Source of the DNA: Microtetraspora glauca
GTDB lineage: Bacteria; Actinomycetota; Actinomycetes; Streptomycetales; Streptomycetaceae
DNA length: 64,000 bases
NCBI GenBank assembly: GCA_000721275.1
Contig: JOFO01000001.1
Location: forward strand, 186,001-250,000
Direction of reading: 5' to 3'
The notes below the pieces were generated by a model that did no database searches, was not told where the DNA came from, and worked only from the letters and a program-made list of their open reading frames with translations. Positions 55,766-63,831 of this stretch are shown piece by piece (position 1 is the first letter of the stretch; each line of letters begins with the position of its first letter). Made by a program: the position numbers and the translations under genes.

Positions 55766-56149
55766 TCACCGCACGAGAAGGTCGAGCAGACGCTCCACCT
55801 CGGCCTCGGGGTCGCCGGTGAGGCCGGTGTGGACCGGGCCCGGCTGGACCACCGTGGAGCGCGGCGCGATCAGCCAGCGGAACCGCCGGCCGGCGTCGTC
55901 GCGGGCGGCCTGCCCGGCCGCGTCCCCGCCCAGGCAGACGCCCTCGACGGCGCGCAGCGCCGCGCGGACGCCGGTCACGTCGGCCGCCGGGTCGAGCGCG
56001 GCCAGCTTGGCCTCGTCGAGGTGGGTGCGGGCGGCGACGAAGGAACGGGCCCGGCAGTAGACGACCACGCCCGCGTTGAAGCACTCGCCGCGTTCGACGC
56101 GCGGCACCACGCGCAGCAGCGCGTACTCGAAGACATCGCGGTCGGTCAC
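55766..56149 (-). CDS. DUF3037 protein, partner of the HipA-like kinase
   Basis: 127 aa from the GTG at 56149, which overlaps the kinase gene's TGA by 4 bp (GTGA). The DUF3037 start FEYALLRVVPRVERGECFNAGVVVYCRA is recognisable (core VERGECFNAGVVVYC), followed by a helical region and DDAGRRFRWLIAPRSTVVQP. The family has no assigned activity. It is commonly found immediately after HipA-type kinase genes, so it may be a substrate, inhibitor or co-factor of that kinase. Cytoplasmic. Confidence 0.88.
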   Translation of the reverse strand: MTDRDVFEYALLRVVPRVERGECFNAGVVVYCRARSFVAARTHLDEAKLAALDPAADVTGVRAALRAVEGVCLGGDAAGQAARDDAGRRFRWLIAPRSTVVQPGPVHTGLTGDPEAEVERLLDLLVR

Positions 56150-56985
56150 GTCGTGCTGTCCTTCTGGGCGGGGCGGGGGGCGAGGCGGTCGGCGAGCCAG
56201 CCGGGCGGCTGCTGCGGCCGGCGTTCGGTACGCGGGCCGAGGGTGATCCGCTCGTGGATGGTGGCCGCGCGGGGCAGCAGCGCCTCCACGTAGGCGGCGC
56301 GCACCGCGTCGGCGGAGTCGAATCCGGGCTCGTCCACCAGCCACGCGGCGGGCACGTCGGCGGCGACCTCGTCCAGCAGCTCCCGGGTGACGAGCGGGGC
56401 CAGTTCGGCGGCGGCCGCGGCGATGTCCGGGGCGAAGGGCGCGAGGGCGTGGTCGGAGGCGTCGTACGGCTTGGCGGCGGAGGCGGCGGCGCCCGGCCAG
56501 TTGTGGTGCCAGATCATGGTGGCGCCGTGGTCGATGAGCCAGAGGTCGCCGTGCCAGACGAGCATGTTCGGGTTCCGCCAGGAGCGGTCCACGTTGTTGA
56601 TCAGCGCGTCGAACCACACGACCTTCCCGGCCTCCGCCGGGTCCACCTCGTACGCGAGCGGGTCGAAGCCCAGCGAACCGGGGAGGAAGTCCATCCCGAG
56701 GTTCAGTCCGCCGCTCGCCTTCAGCAGCTCCTGCACCTCCTGGTCGGGCTCCGAGAGCCCGATGACCGGGTCGAGCTGGATGGTGACCAGCTCGGGCACC
56801 CGCAGCCCGAGCCGCCGGGCGAGCTGCCCGCAGATGACCTCGGCGACGAGGGTCTTGCGGCCCTGCCCGGCGCCGGTGAACTTCATGACGTACGTGCCGA
56901 GATCGTCGGCCTCGACGATCCCGGGCAGCGAACCGCCCTCACGCAGGGGCGTGACGTAGCGGGTCGCTACGACCTCTTCCAACAC
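56146..56985 (-). CDS. HipA-family kinase-like protein
   Basis: 279 aa from the GTG at 56985. It lacks the full 440-aa HipA architecture and corresponds to the shorter 'HipA family kinase' group: TYVMKFTGAGQGRKTLVAEV (ATP-binding Lys), WFDALINNVDRSWRNPNMLV (catalytic Asp and Asn), DLWLIDHGATMIW (metal-binding Asp). HipA toxins phosphorylate glutamyl-tRNA synthetase and cause persistence, but the target of this subgroup is unknown and no HipB antitoxin lies next to it. It is coupled to DUF3037. The integrase remnant lies directly upstream. Confidence 0.88.
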   Translation of the reverse strand: MLEEVVATRYVTPLREGGSLPGIVEADDLGTYVMKFTGAGQGRKTLVAEVICGQLARRLGLRVPELVTIQLDPVIGLSEPDQEVQELLKASGGLNLGMDFLPGSLGFDPLAYEVDPAEAGKVVWFDALINNVDRSWRNPNMLVWHGDLWLIDHGATMIWHHNWPGAAASAAKPYDASDHALAPFAPDIAAAAAELAPLVTRELLDEVAADVPAAWLVDEPGFDSADAVRAAYVEALLPRAATIHERITLGPRTERRPQQPPGWLADRLAPRPAQKDSTT

Positions 56986-56999
56986 TTTCCCAGGTCACC

Positions 57000-57320
57000 C
57001 ATCTCTTCAGCCTTGCAATCCACGAACTGCTTCGTCGGGGCGTAGAGGCGAGGATCGCCGGTCGACGGCGCTGGGGAGGATCTGGGGAGTTTCGGCCGAC
57101 AGGCCGGTCTCTCCGCTCCCCCGGCAGTCCGTCAATGGTGCCGCGCCCCTTGCCGCCGGCTTCCGGCATGAAGTGAGCATAGTAACCGAGGGTGATCGTC
57201 GGCGAGGAATGGCCGAGCCCCTGGGCCAAGGTCACGACGGACTCTCCGGCTTCCGACACGATCGCGGCGCAGGTGTGCCGAAGCGCATGGTGAGCAGCGG
57301 GGAGAGTTTCCTCTCCCCCC
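57000..57320 (-). pseudogene. C-terminal remnant of a tyrosine integrase
   Basis: About 95 residues read as the end of a phage/ICE-type integrase: ALRHTCAAIVSEAGESVVTL (RHxxH-box Arg/His), LAQGLGHSSPTITLGYYAHF (GH and catalytic Tyr), then GGKGRGTIDGL, typical of Streptomyces element integrases. Sequence upstream (57320-57600) has no N-terminal or core-binding domain in any frame. Approximate borders; the open frame itself runs on to 56939 into the kinase start region. No attachment-site repeat or tRNA was found beside it. This and the flanking bases fill the 404-bp gap 56986-57389. Confidence 0.75.
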
Positions 57321-57389
57321 ACGGAAGCTCCGCCTCCACGTTCCGGGGTGGTTGCACCGGGCCGCGATCGACTGTCTCCGGCCCTGCCG

Positions 57390-57617
57390 TCACAAGGGAT
57401 CTCCCGGCCGGGTCCGGTTCCGCCGAGCGGTCGACAGGTCGCGCTGCAGGGCGCGCTCGACGTCGGTGAGGGGGACGTCCGGGCGGAGCCGTTCCGGGTG
57501 TCCCGGCGGTGGTTCTCCCGCGAGTCCCCCCCTGGACGGACTCGGCATGTACACATAGATGCGCCCGGTCGCGACGAGCGCGCCGTAGACCCACCGCAGG
57601 ACGGCGCGGAACCTCAT
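57390..57617 (-). CDS. Small DUF6059-like protein
   Basis: 75 aa from the ATG at 57617, overlapping the acyltransferase stop by 4 bp (ATGA). It has a hydrophobic, basic start (MRFRAVLRWVYGALVATGRI) and then PGHPERLRPDVPLTDVERAL, the pattern I associate with DUF6059 proteins found in Streptomyces polyketide clusters. Translational coupling to the AT suggests it belongs to the cluster. Function unknown; perhaps an anchor or chaperone for the synthase. Confidence 0.72.
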   Translation of the reverse strand: MRFRAVLRWVYGALVATGRIYVYMPSPSRGGLAGEPPPGHPERLRPDVPLTDVERALQRDLSTARRNRTRPGDPL

Positions 57618-59383
57618 GACCTGAGCGCGGCGGCACCCTCGCGTGCCTCCGTCCTCCCCTCGGCATCGGGCCGTTCCTCGTTCCCGTTCCAGGTCCACAG
57701 CCTCGAGACGGCGTCGAGGTCAAGGTCGTGGCCCTCCGTCCACAGCCGCCCGGCCGCGCCGAGCACCGCCGCACGGTCGGCCGCCGGGGTGCCCGGGCGG
57801 GCCGGGAGCAGCGGGACAGCCAGGCTCGCGCCGAGGCGCAGCGCTCGGTGCCTGCGGGCGAACGCGGTGAGGGTCTGCCGGGGACCGGCCTCGACGAGCA
57901 CCATGTCGTCGGCGGCGAGCAGTTGATCGAGGGCCGGCATGAATAGCACGGTGTCGGTGATCTGCCGGGCCCAGAACCGGGGGCTGACCGCATCCGCCTC
58001 GCTCATGAGGCCGCCGGTGTACCCGGAGTAGAGCACCAGGTCGGGCGCCCTCATCCGGAGCCCTTCGTAGGCGGATTGCACCGCCTCGGACGCCGGCTCC
58101 ATCGCAGGACTGTGGAAGGGGCTGGTGGCGGGAACCGCGACGACGGTATGACCGTCACCGCGCAGCCGCGCCTCGACCGCCGCCAGCGGCGCGGAAGCAC
58201 CCGCGAGCATGGTCTGCTGCCCGGCGTTGACCGCGGCGATGACGACCTCGTCCGTGAGGTACGGCCGCATCTGCTCCACGGACGCGGCGACGGCGAGCAT
58301 GCCGCCGGACGGGATCTTCACGGCCTCGCGTACACGAGCGGCCATCATGGCGACCCCGTCGGCGAGGGACACCACTCCGGCGATGACGGCCGCGACAAGT
58401 TCCCCGGCGCTGTGGCCGACGACCGCCGCGGGCTTGACGCCCCAGCTGATGACCAGCCGGCCGAGCGCGTAGTCCACCGCGAAGAGCAGCGGCTGGGCGC
58501 GGCGGACGTCGTCTATGCCGATACGGGGGCGGTCGGAGCGCCAGTCGGCCCGGATGCGGTCGCCCTCGGCGCCCATGAGGTCCAGTACGGAATCGAAGGC
58601 CGCGGTGAAGACCGGGTCGCGGCCATACAGACCGGCGGCCATCCCCAAGTGCTGCGAGCCCTGTCCGGGGAACATCAGGGCGACTGGGCGCGGGCCGCGG
58701 GTCTTCACGGCGCGGGCGGCGTCCACGGCGGCGCGCACGTCCGTGCCCTCGGTGACCACCACGGCGGCACGCACCAGCCCCGGGCGCTGTCCGGGCGGCG
58801 TCGTGGTGGGCGTCCCTGCCGGCAGTCCGTCGGCCAGGGAGCGCAGCTCGGCACGGACGCGTGTCTCGTCTGCCTCGTCCCGGCCCGACCACAGCAGCAG
58901 CCGGGGGCCTGGGAGATCCGTCTTCCGTTCGTCCGGGCGCGGCGGGAGGTGCGAGGACTCGCCGGGCCCGAGGAAGGCCAGGACGGTGGCCCCGTCGGCC
59001 ACCGCCTCGGCCGCCCGGCGTACCGCGTGGACGGTCAGGGAGCCCGGGCCGGGGTCGTCGAAGGCGGCGACGAGCGCGAAGTCGGCGGTCTTGTCCTGGA
59101 GTTCCCGGTGGGCCAGCCACAGCGCCCCCTCGGGCGAGGGTGCCGTACGTACAGGGAATCCCTCGTGGCACGGGGCGAGGGACCGGAAGGGGGCGCGGGT
59201 GCCGACGTAGACGACGGTCCGGGCCGGCCAGTCCTCCGGGGCACTGCCGAAGGCCCGGAGCACGGCGGACACGACGGTCGCGGAGGGCACCAGGGGTGCG
59301 ATTGCGCCGGGGAGTTGCGAGGCCTCGGTGCCAGGGCCGACGAGCAGCCTGCGGGTCACCGCGCTGTGTGCTGTGAGCGGCAT
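57614..59383 (-). CDS. Discrete polyketide acyltransferase with extra N-terminal domain
   Basis: 589 aa from the ATG at 59383 (GAGGAGG 5 nt upstream). The AT domain occupies ~230-560: ALMFPGQGSQHLG, nucleophile Ser325 in VVGHSAGELVAA, Arg350 in MMAARVREAV, catalytic His424 in SPFHSPAMEP. The specificity tetrad reads SPFH, not HAFH (malonyl) or YASH (methylmalonyl). Residues 1-~230 (VVYVGTRAPFRSLAPCHEGF, FALVAAFDDPGPGSLTVHAV) resemble no domain I can name, perhaps a decayed ketosynthase-like piece. In type II systems a discrete AT often loads a non-acetate starter, so that role is inferred. Confidence 0.87.
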   Translation of the reverse strand: MPLTAHSAVTRRLLVGPGTEASQLPGAIAPLVPSATVVSAVLRAFGSAPEDWPARTVVYVGTRAPFRSLAPCHEGFPVRTAPSPEGALWLAHRELQDKTADFALVAAFDDPGPGSLTVHAVRRAAEAVADGATVLAFLGPGESSHLPPRPDERKTDLPGPRLLLWSGRDEADETRVRAELRSLADGLPAGTPTTTPPGQRPGLVRAAVVVTEGTDVRAAVDAARAVKTRGPRPVALMFPGQGSQHLGMAAGLYGRDPVFTAAFDSVLDLMGAEGDRIRADWRSDRPRIGIDDVRRAQPLLFAVDYALGRLVISWGVKPAAVVGHSAGELVAAVIAGVVSLADGVAMMAARVREAVKIPSGGMLAVAASVEQMRPYLTDEVVIAAVNAGQQTMLAGASAPLAAVEARLRGDGHTVVAVPATSPFHSPAMEPASEAVQSAYEGLRMRAPDLVLYSGYTGGLMSEADAVSPRFWARQITDTVLFMPALDQLLAADDMVLVEAGPRQTLTAFARRHRALRLGASLAVPLLPARPGTPAADRAAVLGAAGRLWTEGHDLDLDAVSRLWTWNGNEERPDAEGRTEAREGAAALRS

Positions 59384-59440
59384 GAATCCTCCTCGTGCGG
59401 GCAGGGCGGGCCTCGGTACCACACGTCGGGCGGCTGGGAA

Positions 59441-59478
59441 CGGCCGCTCCTCCCGGGGGGATGCGGGAGGAGCGGCCG
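59441..59478 (-). terminator. Hairpin between ACP and AT genes (attenuator or stabiliser)
   Basis: CGGCCGCTCCTCCCG (59441-59455) pairs perfectly with CGGGAGGAGCGGCCG (59464-59478) over an 8-nt loop. It lies inside the presumed operon, so it may reduce read-through into the AT gene or protect the 3' end of the ACP message. Confidence 0.75.
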
Positions 59479-59491
59479 CGTGTGTCCCGAC

Positions 59492-59761
59492 TCAGGCGTT
59501 GTCGGCCCGGCCGGCGTTGACGAGGCTCAGCAGCGCGCGCGGGGTCTCCGCGTCGACGATGGCGTCATCGGGTATCTCGATCCCGTACTCGCGCTGGATC
59601 TCGCCGATGACCTGGAGCAGGGCGAGCGAGTCGTAGCCGAGTTCGTTGAACGGCGTGTCGATGACGTCGCCGTCGAGGTCGATCCCCTCCTCCTCGCCCG
59701 CCCCCTCACGCAGCATCCGGGTAAGGTCGGCCAGGGTCACGGGGTTGGTGGTAGCGGTCAT
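59492..59761 (-). CDS. Acyl carrier protein of the type II PKS
   Basis: 89 aa from the ATG at 59761 (GAGAGGAA 7 nt upstream). The phosphopantetheine site is Ser45 in FNELGYDSLALLQV; an acidic helix (EEEGIDLDGDVIDT) and REYGIEIPDD complete the ACP fold. Length and the LGYDSLALL motif match ACPs of aromatic polyketide synthases. It carries the growing poly-beta-keto chain between KS-alpha/CLF and tailoring enzymes. 125 bp downstream of the CLF gene. Confidence 0.95.
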   Translation of the reverse strand: MTATTNPVTLADLTRMLREGAGEEEGIDLDGDVIDTPFNELGYDSLALLQVIGEIQREYGIEIPDDAIVDAETPRALLSLVNAGRADNA

Positions 59762-59886
59762 GGCGGGTTCCTCTCCGTGGACTGATCACTTCGGCGTGTG
59801 CCGTGGTGCGTGGGGGCGTGGTACGGGGTCAGGCATGGGCAGGCACGCGACCGGTGTGCGGGACGTCCGGCGGGGCACGTACGGCG

Positions 59887-61107
59887 TCAGGCGGCGCGGC
59901 GCACGACGAGCGCCGAATTGAAGCCGCCGTGACCGCGGGCCAGCACCAGGACGTTACGCAGCCGAACCTCACGCGGTGCCCCGGTGACGAGGTCCATCCG
60001 ATGCCCGGGGTCGGCCTCGGTCACATGCGCGGTCGCCGGGATCACCCCGTCACGCAGGGCCAGCAGCGCGGTCGCCACGTCCAGGGCCGCTCCCCCGGCC
60101 AGGAGCCGGCCGGTCATCGTCTTCGGGGCGGTCACCGGTACGCCACGCGGTCCGAAGACGCCCTCGATGACGGCCGCCTCGGCACGGTCCTGCGCGGGCA
60201 CGCCCGAGGCGTCGGCGAAAACGGCGTCGATGTCCGACGGCGCCAGGCCCGCATCCGCGAGAGCGGCCTCGGCTGCCCCCCGCAGCCGTGACGACCAGCC
60301 GGAGCCGGGCGGCGGGTCGAGCGTGGCCGCGTATCCGGCCACCTCGCCGTAGATCCGGGGCGCACCCCGCCGGCGCGCCGACTCGGCGTCCTCGGTGACG
60401 AGGATCGCGCCGCCCTCTCCCGGCACATAGCCCGAGGCCCGGGCCGAGAAGGGCAGGTACGCACGGGTCGGATCGGTCTCGGTGCTCATCAGGCCGGAGG
60501 CGATCTGCGGGACCCAACCCCAGGGGCACAGGGCCGCGTCGACGCCGCCGGTGACGACCAGCGGGACTCCCCGGCGCACGTGGCGCCGAGCCTGCCCGAT
60601 CGCGTCGATCCCGCCCGCCTGCTCGGTGAGCAGGACGCCGCTCGGACCGCGCATCCCGTGACGGATGGAGATCTGGCCGGTGTTGACGGCGTAGAACCAG
60701 GCGAAGGACTGGTACGCGCTGACGTACTTCTTGCCCTGGCTCCACAGATGGCCCAGTTCGCGCTGGCCGAACTCGACGGCGCCACCGGAGGCCGCGGTCA
60801 CCACGCCCATGCCGTATTCGGGGAGCTCACCCGGTTCGACGGCCGAGTCCTTGACGGCCCAGTCGGCGGCGACGAGGGCGAGCCGGGTCATGTGGTCGGT
60901 CTGCGGCATCAGCCGGCTCGGGATGTGGTCCTCCGCGACGAACCCAGGCACCTCACCCGCGACCTTCGAGGGGTACTGGCCGGCATCGAAGCGGGTGACC
61001 TCGGCCAGTCCGGACTCCCCGGCGAGCACCGCCTTCCAGTACTCGTCCGTGCCGAGGCCGTTGGGTGCGACGACGCCGAGGCCGGTCACCACGGTCCTCG
61101 CGGTCAT
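59887..61107 (-). CDS. Ketosynthase beta / chain-length factor
   Basis: 406 aa from the ATG at 61107, overlapping the KS-alpha stop by 4 bp. KS fold (VVTGLGVVAPNGLGTDEYWK) with the active-site Cys replaced by Gln163 in LLTEQAGGIDAI, the hallmark of a chain-length factor. The segment GARGSG-type His motif of KS-alpha is replaced by FADASGVPAQDRAEAAVI. It forms a heterodimer with KS-alpha, whose interface sets the number of extension cycles. The final chain length cannot be read by eye. Confidence 0.96.
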   Translation of the reverse strand: MTARTVVTGLGVVAPNGLGTDEYWKAVLAGESGLAEVTRFDAGQYPSKVAGEVPGFVAEDHIPSRLMPQTDHMTRLALVAADWAVKDSAVEPGELPEYGMGVVTAASGGAVEFGQRELGHLWSQGKKYVSAYQSFAWFYAVNTGQISIRHGMRGPSGVLLTEQAGGIDAIGQARRHVRRGVPLVVTGGVDAALCPWGWVPQIASGLMSTETDPTRAYLPFSARASGYVPGEGGAILVTEDAESARRRGAPRIYGEVAGYAATLDPPPGSGWSSRLRGAAEAALADAGLAPSDIDAVFADASGVPAQDRAEAAVIEGVFGPRGVPVTAPKTMTGRLLAGGAALDVATALLALRDGVIPATAHVTEADPGHRMDLVTGAPREVRLRNVLVLARGHGGFNSALVVRRAA

Positions 61108-62369
61108 GTCAGGCTCCTTTCCGGCCGGGCCAGCACCATGGCGCTCTGGAAGCCGCCGAAGCCACTGCCCACGCTGAGCACCACGTCGGTCTGCCGCTCA
61201 CGTGCCGTCAGCGGGATGTAGTCGAGGTCGAGATCGGGGTCCGGCTCATGGAGGTTGGCGGTGGGCGGCAGCACCCCGTGCTCCATCGCCAGTGCGCACG
61301 CGGCGATCTCCAGGGAACCGATCGCGCCCAGCGAGTGGCCGATCATCGATTTGATGGAGCTGATCGGCGTCTCGTACGCGTGGGCGCCGAGGCTCCGCTT
61401 GAACGCGCCCGTCTCGTGGCGGTCGTTCATCTTGGTGCCGGAGCCGTGGGCGTTGATGTAGTCAAGCGCGGTGGGGTCGATCCGGGCCTCCGCGAGCGCG
61501 GCGTCGATGGCCTCGGCCATCTCCCGGCCGTCGGGTTTGAGACCTGTCATGTGGTATGCGTTGCAGCGCGCGGCGAACCCGGCGATCTCCGCGTAGATGT
61601 GGGCGCCGCGGCGCCTGGCACTTTCCAGCTCCTCCAGCACCAGCATCGCCGCGCCCTCGCCAAGGACCAGCCCGCTGCGGGTGCGGTCGAAGGGCCGGCA
61701 CGCACTCTCCGGTGTGTCGTTGCGCGGGGTCGTCGCGAGGATGGCGTCGAAGCAGGCGGAGGTGATGGGTGAGATCGGCGCCTCGGTGGCCCCCGCGATC
61801 ATCACGTCGGTGGTGCCTTCGCGGATGAGGTCGACGGCGTGGCCCAGGGAGTCGAGCCCGGACGTGCAGCCGGTGGAGATCACCGCGGCGGGCCCTTCGG
61901 CCCCGGCGGCCTGGCCCACCTCGGCCGCCATCGAACTCGGCACGAAGTGCCGATAGAGCTCGGGGACGGCGTATTCGTGGTCGACGTTCCACTTGCGGCC
62001 ACCGTCGCTGACGACGACGTACTCCCGCTCCAGGCTGGTGGTGCAGCCGACCGCGCTCCCGAGGGAGGTGCCGAACCGGCCCGGGTCGAGGGCGGAGACG
62101 TCCAGGCCGCTGTCGGCCAGCGCCTCCCTGGTGGAGACGACCGCGAACTGCGCCGCGCGGTCGAGCCTGCGGATCTCCTGCGGGGACAGTCCTGCCGCTC
62201 GGGCGTCGAAGTCACACTCCGCGGCGACCCTCGACCGGAAGGGGGACGCGTCGAAGAAGGTGATCGTACGGGTGGCGGAGCGCCCGGCGGTCAGCAGGTC
62301 CCAGTACCGCTCGACCCCGACACCCCCCGGGGCCACCACGCCCAGGCCTGTGATGACGACTCTGCGCAT
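61104..62369 (-). CDS. Ketosynthase alpha of the type II PKS
   Basis: 421 aa from the ATG at 62369 (MRRVVITGLGVVAPGGVGVE), with GAGGT 9 nt upstream. Complete catalytic set: Cys168 in VISTGCTSGLDS, His308 in INAHGSGTKMND, Lys340 and His345 in SIKSMIGHSLGAIGS. The stretch CNAYHMTGLKPDG is typical of aromatic (type II) KS-alpha proteins rather than FabF. With CLF and ACP it forms the minimal PKS that builds a poly-beta-ketide from malonyl units. Cytoplasmic; SARP control is likely. Confidence 0.97.
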   Translation of the reverse strand: MRRVVITGLGVVAPGGVGVERYWDLLTAGRSATRTITFFDASPFRSRVAAECDFDARAAGLSPQEIRRLDRAAQFAVVSTREALADSGLDVSALDPGRFGTSLGSAVGCTTSLEREYVVVSDGGRKWNVDHEYAVPELYRHFVPSSMAAEVGQAAGAEGPAAVISTGCTSGLDSLGHAVDLIREGTTDVMIAGATEAPISPITSACFDAILATTPRNDTPESACRPFDRTRSGLVLGEGAAMLVLEELESARRRGAHIYAEIAGFAARCNAYHMTGLKPDGREMAEAIDAALAEARIDPTALDYINAHGSGTKMNDRHETGAFKRSLGAHAYETPISSIKSMIGHSLGAIGSLEIAACALAMEHGVLPPTANLHEPDPDLDLDYIPLTARERQTDVVLSVGSGFGGFQSAMVLARPERSLT

Positions 62370-62860
62370 CGTGGCTACCTCGCCTTCGACGGGGCCGGGT
62401 GCCACTGCGGGCACCTACCGGACAGGACTGCTCGGAGCACTGTGGTTCCCTTCCTCTGCGCCTTTGTTGCGCGGGTCGGCCGATCGGGACGGTTCCGGGT
62501 CGGATGTCTCCCCGCCCTGACCGTCGGACCGGTCCGCGGGGCGCTCGTGGTGCGCCGCCGTCTCCGGTTCCGTCATGGTTCGGGCGTCGGCTCGAACTGC
62601 GCTCGCGGCCGCCTGGATCTGATGAACCACCAGGCCAGAGCGGTACGCTGCAGGGTCCGTCGGCGGTTGGGGCGGCCTGCTCGGTACGTGGTACGGCCGG
62701 TGAGGAGACCGGCGCGACCTGGTGTCGGCGGGGTCGGCCCGGAGCGTTCGGCGGGGCGTCATCGGCCGACCGTGACCGTACGAGCGCCGACTCGAAGCGG
62801 GCTTGAGCACGCGGTGACGGACCTCGGTAACGGTCCGCCAGCCGGTTCCCCCCGCGTCGG
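62370..62860. other. 491-bp region upstream of KS-alpha, no convincing gene
   Basis: Presumed control region of the PKS operon. Three GTCGG-starting blocks lie at 62475, 62499 and 62523, each 24 bp apart; they may be chance or regulator sites. A minus-strand frame (62415-62810) codes a Ser/Arg/Pro-rich product without recognisable domains and is not credited as a gene. No clear -35 is seen, as is usual for activator-dependent promoters. Confidence 0.5.
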
Positions 62861-63652
62861 TCAGCTGATCGGCACCGTGAAGTCGAGCTCCGGATCCGCG
62901 CAGAGCACGGCCTGGTGCAGCCTGCGCAGCTTCGGCGAGGGCTCCATGCCGAGCTCCTCGATGAGGACGTTCCGCAGCCGCTGGTAGGCCTCGAGGGCCC
63001 GCCAGGCGCTGCCGGAGCGGTGCAGCGCGATCATCAACTGGGCGCAGAAGTTCTCGTGCATGGGGTAGCGGGCGACCAGGACCCGCAACTCGGGAACGAT
63101 CTCGGCGTGCCGGCCCAGGCGGAGGTCCACGTCAATCCGGCGTTCGAGGCATGCCATCCGGTCCTCGTCGAGCCGCAGTACCTCCAGTTCAAGCACGCCG
63201 CCGACGCGAAGGTCGACCAGGGCGGACCCATTCCACATCGCCAGGGCGGCGGAGAGCAACCGGGACGCGGCGTGATCGTCACCGGCTTCGAACGCGGCCC
63301 GGCCGAAGCCCGCGAGCCGCTCGAACTCCTGCTTGTCCACCTGTCCCGGCTGCACCTGGAGGAGATAGCCGCCGTGCTGGGTCACGAGGACATCCTTGGC
63401 CTGCCGGGTCGGGTCGCCTTCGAGCGCCACCGCCAGCTTGCGGCGCAGTTGGAGGATGTAGGTCTGCAGGGTCGTGGAGGCGCTGCGTGGTACGTTCTCG
63501 CCCCAGATCTCTTCCATGAGGGTCGGTACCGTGACCACGTGATCGGCCTGCAGAGCGAGCAGGGCGAGGATCTGCCGGGGCTTCGCGGCGCTCGGGACGA
63601 CCGAGATACCACGCTCATGGGCGGTGAGCGGTCCCAGTACCTTGATGTCCAT
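62861..63652 (-). CDS. SARP-family pathway-specific activator
   Basis: 263 aa from the ATG at 63652, with GGGGAGAG 7 nt upstream; the longer frame to 63694 lacks a site. An OmpR-type winged helix (~1-95: MDIKVLGPLTAHERGISVVP, AKPRQILALLALQADHVVTV, TLQTYILQLRRKL) is followed by the BTAD helical domain (~100-255: YLLQVQPGQVDKQEFERLAG, ALEAYQRLRNVLIEELGMEP). This AfsR/ActII-ORF4-type architecture activates antibiotic operons by binding direct repeats near -35 regions. It precedes the KS-alpha gene on the same strand and likely activates the cluster. Confidence 0.95.
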   Translation of the reverse strand: MDIKVLGPLTAHERGISVVPSAAKPRQILALLALQADHVVTVPTLMEEIWGENVPRSASTTLQTYILQLRRKLAVALEGDPTRQAKDVLVTQHGGYLLQVQPGQVDKQEFERLAGFGRAAFEAGDDHAASRLLSAALAMWNGSALVDLRVGGVLELEVLRLDEDRMACLERRIDVDLRLGRHAEIVPELRVLVARYPMHENFCAQLMIALHRSGSAWRALEAYQRLRNVLIEELGMEPSPKLRRLHQAVLCADPELDFTVPIS

Positions 63653-63757
63653 CGTGGGCTCTCCCCTTTCGAGTCGTACGCGTCGGCGGATCACCGACGG
63701 TCATCTCGGAGCATTTGTGAACCCTGACATCCGATTCGGGCGCGGCCCAGTGAGCCG

Positions 63758-63831
63758 GTCACGAGGACAATCATGAAAATGTCACGTCCTGATGATGACT
63801 GCGGCACTGTACGAGGGAGAACTGGTCACAG
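63758..63831. promoter_or_regulatory. Candidate SARP-type heptamer repeats
   Basis: GTCACGA (63758), GTCACGT (63781) and GTCACAG (63825) are direct repeats 23 and 44 bp apart in the 236-bp gap between the SARP (-) and the last gene (+). SARP sites are usually heptamers at 11- or 22-bp steps, so the fit is near but not exact. Confidence 0.4.

Noticed and set aside
56146..56985. Classical HipAB toxin-antitoxin
   Set aside because: No HipB-type HTH protein is adjacent and the kinase is much shorter than HipA; described instead as a HipA-like kinase with DUF3037.
56986..57060. tRNA attachment site beside the integrase remnant
   Set aside because: I looked for a T-loop (GGTTCGA-type) and acceptor pairing on both strands and saw none.
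56939..57556. Integrase as an intact gene
   Set aside because: Only the last ~95 residues match a tyrosine recombinase; the N-terminal half of the frame is compositionally random and lacks the core-binding domain and first catalytic Arg.
62415..62810. 131-aa minus-strand frame upstream of KS-alpha
   Set aside because: Ser/Arg/Pro-rich, no recognisable fold, no ribosome site at its start; more likely control DNA of the PKS operon.
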